NCBI RefSeq assembly: GCF_027409185.1
Contig: NC_084472.1
Coordinates: forward strand, 46,177,427-46,241,426
Length of the DNA: 64,000 bases
Direction of reading: 5' to 3'
Origin: Cynocephalus volans
Taxonomy: Eukaryota > Chordata > Mammalia > Dermoptera > Cynocephalidae
The number at the start of each line of letters is the position of its first letter. The first letter of the stretch is position 1. The notes beneath the pieces are model-generated. The model saw only the letters and a program-made list of their open reading frames with translations. It was not told the origin of the DNA and did not search any database. The translations under genes were made by a program, and so were the position numbers. Shown here in pieces: positions 33,291 to 45,009 of the stretch.

Positions 33291-33439
33291 CTCACATTAC
33301 ATTTCCTATTTCTGTAAAAGCCACACATGCTTTATTGTGGAAGATAATTGGATCAGTAGACAGCACCATGGGAAGCCAAATCAAACCTGCAAACATGACT
33401 GTCTGTAATTTTGTCTCTGCTTTTAACATCCCAAAGCAT

Positions 33440-33600
33440 TCCTATGCTATTTGTCATTTTGTCCTCCCAACTTTGGGAGGGTGCAGAGGTCATCCTCATG
33501 CCTCTTTGACAAGTAGGAAAACTGAGGGGGCAGAGTGAGTGGGGAACTTGCCCGAAGTCTCCAAACCAGTTAATGGGACTGGGATCTAAGTGATCAGCTT
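33440..33600 (-). mobile_element. MIR fragment
   Basis: Antisense: AAGTAGGAAAACTGAGGGG, GGGAACTTGCCCGAAGTC, CCAGTTAATGGGACTGGGA. Confidence 0.55.
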
Positions 33601-34218
33601 CCTCTCCTGCTCTAACCAGCCAGAGTCAGCCTCTGGATTCTGTCCTCGACCTCTAAGGGCAGCATTCTTATTCTCATGACCTGCCTTCCTCCCATCCTTT
33701 TTACCTTTTCCCACCTTGCTTCTTTTCTGCCCCTCCCCCCAGCTTCCTTGTTTCTATTTTAAGTTTGTTTTGAACATTGCTGAACATGTTCCCTCCTCTT
33801 ACACCAAGCATAGCCTCACTATTGCATTTGGTCTGCCTTCAATTTTACATGAACAGTAGAATCCAGTAGAATCTCAAAGTGACAAAGGTGTAGGCATTTT
33901 ATGATGATGACAGCATTGTCAGCCTCAATTTGATCAGTAGAACAATAAACCCACATCCAAAAGTGCTTTAAAATGTGTGTGGCTGTTATTGAAAATTTAG
34001 TCTATTATTGAAACAGATGACTCTTCCTTGAGAGATTGGAGAAGACTCTAATAGTGGAACATTCTTATATATACCCCATGGCAAATGTATCGCAATGATC
34101 CCGTAACACCAGCCTCCCACCACAACTCCACACAGCATTACTCCACCTTTCCCAACATTGCTCATTTAATTCCTCCAGAAAAGAACAAAAGAAGACATTT
34201 TAAGCAGCACATATACTA

Positions 34219-34296
34219 AGGTGCTTCAAAAAGTCTGTGGAAAAATGGAATTAAAAGATAATACAGATCTTTCCATGAAATTTTGAAGACCCCTCA
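34219..34296 (-). mobile_element. Palindromic mariner-like mini-element, copy 2
   Basis: 78 bases between TA (34217-34218) and TA (34297-34298), in reverse orientation to copies 1 and 3. Reads GGTGCTTCAAAAAGTCTGTG at one end and TTTTGAAGACCCCTCA at the other; interior ATGGAATTAAAAGATAATAC is the complement of the copy 3 interior. Confidence 0.75.
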
Positions 34297-34307
34297 TATT
34301 ATTAAGT

Positions 34308-34336
34308 AAACAAACAAACAAACAAACAAACAAAAA
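34308..34336. repeat. (CAAA)n simple repeat
   Basis: Seven AAAC units ending in A-rich sequence, 10 bases beyond mini-element copy 2. Confidence 0.85.
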
Positions 34337-36129
34337 GATGTAGAAGAGAATATATTATAATTCAATTTATGTACATCTATAAAAGAAATATGTGCTGGTA
34401 CCTAGCCTTTTTTTTCCTGAAAAGACACTTAAGAAATCATTAACAGGAGTATCCTCGGAGGAGAGTAATTGAGTAAGGAAGGAAGCTTTTAGTTCAAATG
34501 TATATTTTTCTATATTATTTAAATTTTCTTACTCAAAGCATTTATTACTTTCAATTTTTAAAATCAGCAGGGATTATTGGAATAAAAAGGTTACAGATCT
34601 TTTTTTCCCCCTTATGCCTTTTAGCATAAAAAACTAAGAGGTATTTCTTAATTACTGTGCACATCCCCCAACAGGATCCATTAAAAAATAGATTGCAGGA
34701 TTTTTCATAGCAACAGGGCTGAGGAATGGAAGAAGGAAGGAGACTGGTGCTGAACTGGGGGTAGCCTCCTCCACGTTCCTCTGTTCTCTAAGGATGTTTT
34801 TACATCTCAGTTCTTGCTTCTAAAAACAAACACTAAATTGACTTATCTATTAGACAATTAATAAATTTAATCATAGAAAAAGAATATCATTAAGCTCATT
34901 TTCTTTTATTAATTCAGTTCTAGTCATATGTAAACTCGGAGCGTGCAGAGTTGCCCACCACTTAAAAACCCAGGGACCTGTTACAAAGCTGGTAACTGTG
35001 GGCTTCCTTCATTTTCCTGTACTAACTGGGTGTAGAAGAATGGGGTCAGCTGTCTTTCTCACTTTGATTTTGGTCCCTAGAGAAAAGGGAATTCTAGCTT
35101 TCCAATTATTCATGAAATTTAAGCCACTGTTAAAATAAGAGTAAAACTGAATTCATTACTACAAATTTTATGCCAAGAATTCATTCCCCCAAATGATAAT
35201 TTAGGCTACACATACATTATTCCAAAAAAAGGGCGTGAAAAGAAATATTTCTTTGATAAACAGAAATTACACATAATATACTTAAGTAACATAGCAACCC
35301 CAAATCTAACAATAAAGTGACATTTATATCTTTTTTTTTGAAAATGAAATGTTTGTGTTAATTTTTTTTTAAATTCCTTTCAGAAACAGATGTCTGGGCA
35401 GAGCATTTTGAACATTATAAATTTTACGGAACATTTTTCTACTTTGGAGTTTTGTACTTTGAATTGTGTTTTTGTTTCAAAGTCAAGGCATCAGACCTTG
35501 ATTTTGATTACAAAGTATACACATTTTGATTGTAAGTTACACACATTCCGTTCTTCTACACATTGGAAAACAGGTTTTAGACACTGAACTCATTCCAGGG
35601 CAGGGTCTTCTCTCAACACATTAACCCAACAGATACTCCTTCATATCTCACTGAATTTCTATTTGGAGACTGATTATTTGGACCGCAATATTTATTTGCT
35701 TACCACATTTGCCTTGGTTGCCCCAACTGTGTCATTTAAAAAATATTTATTCATTCCATAAACATTTACTGAGAATCTTCTAGGTCCCAGGCTCTCTACC
35801 GAGCTCTCGATCACAGGGAATATAAAGACAACTATAAGATTAAACACTATATGGCCCCTGCCCTTAATGAGGCTGCAAACTGGTGGCTATGGGCTTTTCT
35901 GTCCAATGTCCATCATGAGGTTTGTTCTGTGTAATCAGGGCCTGGACTAAAGTGAGGCAAGAGAGACACGTAGGACAAAGTTCTAGGAGGTGTTCACTCT
36001 CAGGCTTATGCAGGGTGGGCTCCTATGAGTGAGAGTCTCAGTAAATTTTGAGCTATAGGGCTCCTAGCTTCACCCTAGTCCGGGCCCTGAATGCAATAGC
36101 TTTCACTGACAGGCTAAGCAAGATCTTTT

Positions 36130-36235
36130 AATGTCATCTTACATATGACAAAACAGACTGGAAGAGGTTTGTAACTTAAAGAGGACTACATGAACATTAA
36201 GTGGTAGAAGTAGGACTTGAGCCTAGACACTGGTT
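36130..36235 (-). mobile_element. MIR fragment
   Basis: CTTACATATGACAAAACAG, AAGTGGTAGAAGTAGGACTTGAG; diverged antisense core. Confidence 0.5.
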
Positions 36236-36263
36236 TCTAGTTTCTTTAGAGATAGTATATTTA

Positions 36264-36346
36264 TGAGGGGATCTTTAACAAGTTCATGAAAGGATTTGTA
36301 TTATCTTTTAATTCCATGTTTCCATGAACTTTTTGAAGTACCAAAG
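36264..36346 (+). mobile_element. Palindromic mariner-like mini-element, copy 3
   Basis: 83 bases between TA (36262-36263) and TA (36347-36348): TGAGGGGATCTTTAACAAG ... TTATCTTTTAATTCCATG ... ATGAACTTTTTGAAGTACC. The right TA is also the first TA of the adjoining LTR edge. Confidence 0.75.
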
Positions 36347-36379
36347 TATTAGTCGGGGTTTGCCAGAGAAGCCAACAGG

Positions 36380-36418
<39 letters not shown>

Positions 36419-36895
36419 TGTGTGTTTATGCACGTACATATATACGTACATACATGCATAGAGAAAGAGAGAGAGATTAACTTTAGGAAAATGAAAATAA
36501 AAACAAGGAAAATAAAAAATAAAGAAAAGAAAAGAAATTGGCTCATGCTATTGTAGAGGCTTGGCAAGCCCAAAATCTGATCGGGTAGGCCAACAGGCTG
36601 GAGACTCAGGGAAGAGTTGTTGTTCAATTCCAAGGGCAGTCTGTCTGCAGAATTCCTTCTTTCTTAGGGGAGGTCAGTCCTTGCTCTGTTCAGGCCTTCA
36701 ACTGATTGTATGAGGCCCATGCACATTATAGAGAGTACTTTGCTTTATTCAAAATCCACCCACTTAAATGTAAATATCATCTAAAAAACACCTTTAAAGA
36801 AACATCCAGGAAATGTTTGACCAAATATCTAGACACTGTAGCCAAGCCCAATTGACACATAAACAATGCATTAACATTGACATCTCATGTATTTA
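36347..36895 (-). mobile_element. ERVL (MLT2-like) LTR, antisense
   Basis: Antisense LTR starting TATTAGTCGGGGTTTGCCAG and running through GGAGACTCAGGGAAGAG, CTGCAGAATTCCTTC, GAAACATCCAGGAAATG to CAATTGACACATAAAC. A (TG)n tract (36380-36425) and A-rich insert expand the first third. Confidence 0.7.
36380..36425. repeat. (TG)n microsatellite
   Basis: About 15 TG units then CGCGCATG; inside the ERVL LTR at the position where this LTR type normally has a TA-rich segment. Confidence 0.9.
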
Positions 36896-36939
36896 AGGAC
36901 AATCTTTCTTCATTGGTCATCTTTGCCTGTTGATTTTAA

Positions 36940-37655
36940 CTTTTCCTCTTCTCTCATGATTTCATTCTGTTCCCTCCCTACCACCGCTCCAGGTCAGGCC
37001 CTTCTAAGATCCCTACAGAGGTGTCTTAACTGATTTCTCTTTTTTCCCAATCCACCCAACATGTTACTTCTGAATCATCTTTCAGAGTACAAGACCATTG
37101 CACCACTTCATTGCTCCTCACTGCTACCTGAATACATATACCCTCTAATATATGTCCTCTGGGTCAGCACTCCAGACCTGCCAGTATCCTAACCAGGCCA
37201 CGTGGCTCTGCTCAGCCCACACTGTATCCTCTTCCCTTCTTCTGTCTTTCTCCCAACTCACAGACATACTCCCACTTGCATCATAGTCAGCTTTCAATTC
37301 CCATAAAATGTCTACACCCTGGTTTTTATGTCTGGGGCTATGCAATCCTCCCCATAACCAGCCCCTGATTAACCACTGCTTCCAGGCCTTGTTCAAACCC
37401 CAAACTGAAAGGCCTCCTTAGATCTAACAGCACGATCACTCTCTCCCTACGTACTTTGCACTCCTGGGAAGGCCTTTGACACTATCCAATTTGTATTCAA
37501 ATTATTACATGGCATTCTAGCTCCCCAACCCTGGGTAGTGAGCCTGCAGAAAGCAAGGCCTGTCTGTATTTCAGTCCTTGTGGTACCCCAATCCAAACCC
37601 ATGACCCCCAGCCCAGTGCTTGCTTGGCACATGCTGGACTTTTAGTAAACGATTC
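36940..37655 (+). mobile_element. L2 LINE fragment, sense
   Basis: Pyrimidine-rich L2 3' text: AGTACAAGACCATTGCACC, CTCCTCACTGCTACC, and the end AGCCCAGTGCTTGCTTGGCAC with TTTTAGTAAACGATTCC. Confidence 0.55.
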
Positions 37656-37659
37656 CTCC

Positions 37660-38230
37660 CTTTATCTGAATCTTTATGACTTTCATCCCACATTTAGTGT
37701 TTCTTTTCACTTTTGCAGAAGCAAACATTAGTTTGAGGCATTTACAACATTTGATTTAATTCTACAAACACAAGACAGAAATTTTAATGAGTTAGCTTGC
37801 TAAAAAACGCATTTTATTTCCCAGTAGCTAATTAAATGCAATAGTAGCATAAGTAAATGGATATTTTGTTTAGTACTAATTTCACTGGGCAGAAGGGAGG
37901 GTTTTAACTTATTTATGACAGCAGGCTTTCTCTTTATTATATAAAAGATGATCAGCCATTGGGTGAAGGTCTCCACAGTCACTACTTCTTAGGGTAACAC
38001 CACCATGAATGGCTTTACACTGGTGACCCTCTTCCATTTGGGCAGCTCCTAACAACGGCATGATCTTCCCTTGACTAATGACGAGAATGTGGCCCTATGC
38101 ATTACTAAAGCACACCACTTCATCAATGTAGGAAATTCCCCCCACCGACATGTACCCGAAATGGTCATCTAAGTGTACAGTTAGGACACTTCTTGAGATG
38201 GTGTCCTGAAAGAGTTAGTGACCTGAGACT
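37660..38230. other. Intergenic stretch, nothing recognised
   Basis: AT-rich sequence with no convincing coding or repeat signal. Confidence 0.4.
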
Positions 38231-38244
38231 TTTAGCATAATTTT

Positions 38245-38386
38245 TTTTTTTTTTTTTGTCCTTTTCGTGACCGGCACTCAGCCAGTGAGTGCACCGGCCA
38301 TTCCTATATAGGATCCGAACCCACGGTGGGAGCATCCCTGCACTCCCAGCACCTCACTCTCCCAAGTGCGCCACAGGCTCGGCCCA
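38245..38386 (-). mobile_element. Dimeric tRNA-derived SINE, antisense, with 11-bp target duplication
   Basis: On the minus strand: a full tRNA-like unit (GGCCGAGCCTGTGGCGCAC ... GGTTCGGATCC), a TATATAGGAAT linker, then a second unit cut after its A-box arm (GGCCGGTGCACTCACTGG ... CCGGTCACG) and an A-tail. AGCATAATTTT flanks it at 38234-38244 and 38387-38397, proof of insertion. Confidence 0.9.
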
Positions 38387-38399
38387 AGCATAATTTTAC

Positions 38400-39590
38400 T
38401 AATGGCATTTGCTCTACACTAAGCCATGAAAGGGATTGACAATATCCCAGTAGCACCCCTCTCCCATTCCAGGGCATTCATGAAATTCATCGGGAGTTTA
38501 CTTAATGTCCAAGGCTTGACTTTGACCAATCACTGGAAGTAAGGAGTAGCCATTCTCTCCTTCCCTTGCTGTTTCCTTGCACGGACCTGCTGTATGGGAT
38601 GTTTGTCTTTGCGGTGTGACCTGACGATACCCGCCAAGAACTTAAGAGCTACAGCAACTTTGCTAAAATATTTTAGGCAAGTAAATTCCAAATACTGAAT
38701 GGAAAGTCCTTATTGTGCTAGAAAGATCTTAGCTAAAGCCCTTTGTGACATGTTTTTCTTCCTTTCTCCCTCCGCATCCAGCCATCACTCCTCTTCCACC
38801 TAAAATGTGTAACCATGAAAATCAAAATGAGCACCACTTGCTAAAAGTCGGGGTTTTCTAGTCCACAGTGACTTTACTGCTGCACTCAGAATAGACACTG
38901 TCAGCCAGAAAGATTCCAAATTTGGAAATTCCCATGCACATCTGGGAGATGTGCCTTGAATAGTAGCTAGATTGTGACCAAAAGGTAAATACAGAGAAAC
39001 ACACACTGTTCAATCAATAAGTGTCTGGAAAGGTTGTGTAAACACTGAAACTCTGAAAATCAGTGAGATTTGAAAATTAGATAATTGGGAGTTGGTTGTT
39101 TTAAAGGAAATTCGAATGAAGACTCATTCTCTATTTTATCTGCTTTCAAGTTTTGAGTTTAAGGCTTTCTAAAAGCAGCCGGCCAGTTCTTTGAGACTCA
39201 GGTTCCATGACCTCCAGATGTGAACAAAAGAGAAAGTAGTGAAGGGGAATCTACACAGATGTTACTCAGTACCAGGTACTCTGCGACCATGTTATTCATT
39301 TGAATCGGTAATGGGGGAGAGGAAGATCAGCTTGCCCTCTGTGTTGAATATCAGTTAGAAAGAAGATTTGTAAAAATCCCGTAGTCTCGTTGCTTCAACC
39401 TGGAGCAGATCCTTCTTTGTAATACTGCCACTTCATTGGTTTGGGGTTGGGTAAACAATTATGAGGAATATTTTTGAATGTATATCTTGGACATAATGTA
39501 GTTTATACACACGTGGATATCAGACAGATGAAAGATAAAGCTCCAACCCGTAAGAAGTGTATAGATTAATTAAAGAATCAAAACAAATTT
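38400..39590. other. Intergenic stretch, nothing recognised
   Basis: No gene, no clear repeat family; open frames lack homology. Confidence 0.4.
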
Positions 39591-39594
39591 CCCT

Positions 39595-39880
39595 GATTTT
39601 ATTCTCTGTGCACTTCACACCATCTCACAATACAACATCCAACTCATCTTCCTAGAACCCTCAAGAGCTTTTCAAGATTAGGTTCAGGCTCCTCATGCAG
39701 ATCCTCAAAGGTTTGCAGGCTCCGTCCCATGTTATCTCTCCAACCTTATCTCCCCTGGAGTGTTCCCTGCACACATTCCATCTCCCTCCAGCCCCATTCC
39801 TGCTCTAGGCAGCCCAGAGCTCTCCCTGTCTCTCCAGTTCCATTTTCCTAGTTTAGCCTCCCTGTACGGCTCATAAAAGA
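39595..39880 (+). mobile_element. L2 LINE fragment, sense
   Basis: CCCTCAAGAGCTTTTCAAG, CAGGCTCCTCATGCAG, CTCCGTCCCATGTTATCTC fit the L2 3' region. Confidence 0.55.
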
Positions 39881-40479
39881 TCACCACAATGGCACTGGTC
39901 AACAAAGTCCTTATGTAAGCAATGGTTCCAGAAAATGATGGACTATTATAAAAATCTTCTGTGGTAGCCTGAGCTAATTAACTTCCATTTCTTCACCCTA
40001 GATATGCTCATCTTTATGTAAATAATAATCATTTATAGGTAGTAAAACTTAATTGTTTCTCATAATTCCAAATTTATGGTAATTCAGACAAAGGTTAATT
40101 TGAAGCTTGACTTTTACAACTTATAAATAGCAGCAATTAATATACAAGCAAATTTGATTGGGGGAAGGTTTAAATATTTTAAAAGATCAGATTTTTTAGC
40201 ATGTTCAAGTATTTTAGTGATACCCTTTATAAACGAATAACTGGTACACTGATAGAAACAAAGCTTATGAAAGTAAGTTTCATGTAGGTAATCTACTAAG
40301 ATTTTATTAACTTAATGGAGATACTGTAAAAACTTCAAAGTAATCAAAATGGTATTCCTTTACATATTAAATACTTTAACATTTTTACTAAACTTTGGTG
40401 GCTCTCAATTTAGTGCAAATGAATAAGACATTCATTTGAAGACCATTAAAATAATCCTCTAGGCCTAATTTCTGTCTGT

Positions 40480-40645
40480 AAGATTATCTGTGTGACCTTG
40501 GGCAAGTTATTTTAACATTTTAAGGCTCCGATTACCTTATCTGTAAGATGGGAAAAATAATAACTCTTGTGAGGTTTACAAGGATTAAGCGTGAAGACAC
40601 CTGGTAGAGCCCAGCCCGTGGTAGGCACTCAATACATGCCTGTTT
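40480..40645 (+). mobile_element. MIR SINE
   Basis: TGTGTGACCTTGGGCAAG, TTACCTTATCTGTAAGATGG, GTAGGCACTCAATACATG. Confidence 0.75.
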
Positions 40646-40649
40646 CTTC

Positions 40650-42200
40650 TCTGATTCTCGAAGGATGGTCTGTGTATATCTTCAGATTGATCTTTTTGAT
40701 CTTTTAGTACTATATATTCATTTAAGTATAAATTAATTACTTTTGTAAAGCCATAATTTCCATATTGGCATTTTATTATGATAAATTCAGTTGTTTTCCA
40801 TTAGTTCTAGTAAGCTCTTTTGATAAGACCGAGAGGATCTGGTCGTTGATGTCTCCCTGTAGGCCGTGCCAATTAGGAATGCTTTCAACTACAAGTATTA
40901 GGATATCCAACTAAAGTCTCTGAAACAAAGAAGAGTTTTGATTTTGGTTTTGGTTTGTTTTAGGTTATTTTACGTGATACAAAAACCCAGACATAGGAGT
41001 TATTAACATTGGATGGCATCAGGATCTCAGCTCTTTTCATCTTTTTCCTTCCTCTGTTATCGTTATTATTTCAGTGCTTCTTTCTTCTGCTGGTCCAAGA
41101 TTGTTAACACATTGCCAGGCATCATTCCATATTCAGCATGAGAACAATTGTCCTGTGTACACTTCTGTAAGTGTAGGAATATTTTCTGCTAGGCCTTTAT
41201 CTGGGCTTTGTTTACATTATGATCTGTTAGAATCTCAAGATCTATTTCAGAAAATCTTTCCCTTTCTGCACCTTATTTTTCCTTCATAAGTAAACTAATC
41301 TGTGATTTTCCCTATTAATACTTTTTCAACCAACATCATTCAATCATTCTACAAACATTTACAGAGCTCTTACTTTGTGCCTAACACTGGGAACATAAAG
41401 ATGGAAAAAACACAATTCTCTGTCTACAAGGAGTTTATAATCTGGGAGGCAGACAGATTCGTAAGCCAGTCATAGGTATGCAATAGGATGTAATAGGTGC
41501 TGTGATAAAAAATACATAAAGTTGGAGGAAGACAAAGGCGAGAATGTCAGTCCTTGGTGGGATTCAGTGAGAATTCCAAGAATCTGATTCATTAGCACCA
41601 GAGACTTTCCCCAGAACCAGCATTTTCTGGATTGCTCCAGCAGTTTTAGCTCTAACTTTAAGAAGGATCTGGTTTTGCTTAGTGTTGCAAATGAGATGTT
41701 CAGTTAGGAGTTGAAAAAATTATCTCCAAGGGGTTTGTTAAATGTGTTTTCCTTGGTTAAAACTGCATATGTTGTAAACTCTTTAATTGAAGATTTGTTA
41801 GTGGGGTAGTATTTCTTTGTTTTCACTGATAACAGAGACATTCATTATTGCCTATCAAGATGATCTTGCGTTTGTGGGAAGATTGCCAAGAGAAAAAAAT
41901 ATTGGCTTCCTGGTTTCCTTCAGGGTCAGTGGGAAGTCACTCACTTTTTTGCCTCTTAGTCACTTGGCCCCTCTGGCAGAGACATTCAAACATGACATTA
42001 GGAAGTGAGTAAGCACCTACCTGTAGTTACTAGCTTCTGGATTCATTCCCTCAGCTTTTAGCCAAGTGGAGATGAGATTAGAAATTTAGTAACCTCGTGT
42101 GTCAACCAGTGTCTTCCAAACTTCAGATTGTGACAAATTAATGGGTCATGAAATCAAATCAGTGGATCTTAACCAGCTTTTTTTTGTTTTGTTTTAAAGA
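40650..42200. other. Intergenic stretch with one unassigned widespread repeat
   Basis: 41330-41530 contains CAAACATTTACAGAGCTC and CAAGGAGTTTATAATCTGGG, a motif order also seen near 10626, 17155, 31040 and 35745, so an ancient interspersed repeat that I cannot name. Otherwise featureless. Confidence 0.4.
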
Positions 42201-42211
42201 AATAGAATTGA

Positions 42212-42310
42212 GGGCTGGCCAGTTAACTCAGCTGATTACATCACAGCCTTATAACCCCAAGGTAATGGGTTCGGATCCCCATACAGGCCAGTCCCCCCTC
42301 CCCCAAAAAA
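42212..42310 (+). mobile_element. tRNA-Ile-type SINE with target duplication
   Basis: GGGCTGGCCAGTTAACTCAG (A box) ... GGTTCGGATCCCC (B box) ... ACAGGCCAG then a C/A tail. Flanked by AGAATTGA at 42204-42211 and 42311-42318. The clearest monomer of the family in the window. Confidence 0.9.
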
Positions 42311-42394
42311 AGAATTGAAAAAAGAATAGAATAAAAAATAGCAGAATGCATTTCATTTATTAAAGTAAAAATTGTTTCTTAAAACTTTTGTTGC

Positions 42395-42396
<2 letters not shown>

Positions 42397-42432
<36 letters not shown>
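42397..42432. repeat. (GT)n microsatellite
   Basis: About 17 GT units followed by TCGTATGTATG. Confidence 0.9.
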
Positions 42433-42433
<1 letters not shown>

Positions 42434-42923
42434 CGTATGTATGTATATTGAGTCACAACATAAAATATACTGTCATATTTAAAAAATTAGCCAAGTAGCA
42501 AATATTTGTTGAATTGAACTGACTTGTATCTGTGCTTGTAGATTTACTCAATGAATACTTACTAAGACTGTGTACACAACATGTACCATTGCAATACCTT
42601 ATTTAAATTTTGTGAAAATGCAGGCAACCAGCAGGCTCTCAAAAGTTAATCAGATTCAGTAAATGTTCTTGGGGGGAGGGAGACAAATCATCCCATTTAT
42701 GGGACTGCTTCATAATCCTTAATCTGGTTTACCACTCACCTGCTGTACAAAATAGATCCTGAGGTCTCTAAGCAGGTGTCCAGAAAAAACCTTATGAAAG
42801 CACAATGTGCAAAGGATTATCAGCAAAGAGCCTCTGATCCTTTGTTTCAGGAACACTAGTCCCATCCTGGCCCAAACCCCTCCCTCACAATCAGAGTGGT
42901 TGGCACAGTGTTCAAGGTCTCAA

Positions 42924-43076
42924 CATAGAGGATATCACAGGTCCTGTCCTCATTGTTCCTTTCTCAGGCCTTGGGTTCCGAGAGCTTATCTTTTCTGACA
43001 TCCTAGCATAGAGGATCATATCCCCATTGTTTCTTAGGCTTGGGTGCTGAATGTTTCTTTTCTGCCTATAATGGCC
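42924..43076. repeat. Diverged tandem duplication, ~83-base period
   Basis: The unit CATAGAGGAT ... CTCATTGTTCCTTTCTCAGG ... GCTTATCTTTTCTG starts at 42924 and recurs at 43007 (CATAGAGGATCATATCCCC ... TTTCTTTTCTGCC). Confidence 0.6.
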
Positions 43077-43437
43077 CCCGCTCCCCCCAGCCAAAGCCAG
43101 CAGCACTGTAACCGGAGGCTTTGCCCTCCCTGGGGCCACGTTCGTACTGCCCCTCAGTGGGCATGCTTCCTACTGTCCAGACCCATCATGTTTCTCAGAA
43201 CCCAAGATATGCCCCAGGGGTCTTGTGCTATGCCAGGTGACTGCAGCTCGCCAGAGCCAGGCCAAGCCTGCAGATGCCTGCACCATCCACTCTCCCACCT
43301 CTTTTGCCTGCATGTGGTGAATCCTCCAACAGATTCCAGAATTCTCTGTCTGCCTTGGGCAAGGGGGCCAAGCTGGGACAGGGGTATGGGGTGAAGAATG
43401 CGGTGATGACTAAGACTTGTCTTTTACCTGATTGCAG

Positions 43438-43476
43438 CCTGGTGGAGGGCATGGCACCTTGGTGATCTGCAGACAG
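43438..43476 (+). other. Exon-like 39-base segment, plus strand
   Basis: Lies between a good acceptor (TTTTACCTGATTGCAG) and a consensus donor (CAG|GTGAGT). It sits in the GC-richer block 42.9-44.4 kb. No homology recognised; could be a cryptic site inside an unclassified element. Confidence 0.25.
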
Positions 43477-44436
43477 GTGAGTGACCAGGGGTTGGGCAAG
43501 ACACTCTGAGGCCCCCCCCTTCCTTTCTCACCCTCCCTACTCCAAAAGAGAGGGTACCCCCATCCCCATTATCAGGGAACCAGGGCTCTAGAGTGTTCAC
43601 AACGTCTGCACAGCATGCAAGTGTTTCCTGGAGGGCTTATCATGTCCATGTCCCCTCTCCCGAAGATCAGGCCTAGTCCTATAATCTAAGCTCCTGGGTT
43701 ACCCTTGTGGAAATCCAGCCTGGGTCAGTTACACTCCGGGCCACCTCTACTGCATTCTTGAGCTTTCTGAATTCCTGCCAAACAGGCAAAGGCTGAACGC
43801 TTCCACCATAAGCAAGGGACATCTTTTCCTCTGTCCTGGACTGGGCCCTATACTGAAGCTTAGTGGATTTGTGGGTGTTTTTCAGCTTTGTTCCCAATCA
43901 CACCCTTGGCTGTAGGCTTGTTCTCCTTCCTCCTCCTCTCTGCCTTCCCTTCCCCAAGACCCAGGCGCTCTGAGGGCTGCAGAGGCAGCCCTCCTGTGAG
44001 CTCATTCTCATCCCAGAGTCAGGAAAAAAGTGTCACAGTCATTGGACAGCCAGGGTTGAACTGTCTAAGGAAGCACAATTGGTCCTTTCTTCCATCCCTT
44101 GCATATTTTTTCCAGTGGTTTATCATAAATGCTGCCTGGTTTGTTTTGTGGAGAGTCCAGCCCTTCAAAGGGCTTCCAGATTCCTGTGGGGAGAGTTGGA
44201 GAGGGGAGAGTGTGAGCAGCTTCGGAGGGACAGAACACCAGAGCCGCTGCCCAGACAGAATCTGCAAAGGGCTCCATTTTGGTACCCTTGGTCACAAACC
44301 CAAACATCCCAGCAGTCCGGCGTCTGTCTCTCAGAGCCACCCAGAGTTCCAGAACCTCAATGGAGACAAGTCATGAGTGGAGCAACACGAACATATTCTA
44401 GAGGAAACAGAATTGCTCAAACTCCCTTAAGAAGAT

Positions 44437-44864
44437 TGTATTAGTAAGCTTCTGTTGCTTATAGCAAAATACCCGAAACTGGGTAATTTAGAAAGAAAAC
44501 AAAATTTATTGCTTACTGTTTCTGAGGCTGGGAAGTCAAAAGACCATCTGGTGAGGGTCCTGGTGGTGGTGACAGGGTATCACATTATGAAATGGCTGAA
44601 CAGAGAGAGAACAGAGAGATAAAGACAGACTCTCTTCTTTTAAAGCCCTCAGAACCACGCCCCTGACCACTATTTTTAATCCATTCACTACTGCACTGTC
44701 CTACAATCCAATCACCTCTTCAAGGCTCCACCTTTCTATTACCATAGTCGGACTTCCCACCCTCTTAACAGTCACAGTGGGGGCCAAGTTCCTAATACAC
44801 AAAACTTGGGAGACACAATTCAAGCTTCAGTGAGTTTTGGGGGGACATAATCCAATCCACCACA
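44437..44864 (-). mobile_element. MaLR solo LTR (copy 3 of 6), antisense
   Basis: Begins TGTATTAGTAAGCTTCTG and ends ATCCAATCCACCACA; flanks AAGAT (44432-44436) and GAGAT (44865-44869) match at 4 of 5 positions, consistent with an aged 5-bp duplication. Confidence 0.85.
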
Positions 44865-45009
44865 GAGATCCTCTTCAGAAACTGAAGGAAAATACTTGGT
44901 CATTTCCTGTGATCTGGAAGCTCAATTACTTTCCAGAATTTTCTTCTAATTAAAAAATCCAGAACTAGCAATGAGTTCTGAGGCTGTCAGTTGTTTGGTT
45001 TGGGGTTCT

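Noticed and set aside
34308-34336. Possible CRISPR-like or regulatory tandem array
   Set aside because: Plain (CAAA)n simple repeat in a mammalian genome.
42212-42284. Possible tRNA-Ile gene
   Set aside because: The cloverleaf is damaged in the anticodon region and the copy ends in an A-rich tail with a target duplication, so it is a SINE.
43888-44376. 162-codon plus-strand open frame
   Set aside because: No recognisable domain; a competing open frame exists on the other strand and no start or splice context supports a gene. Kept only as part of the unexplained GC-richer block.
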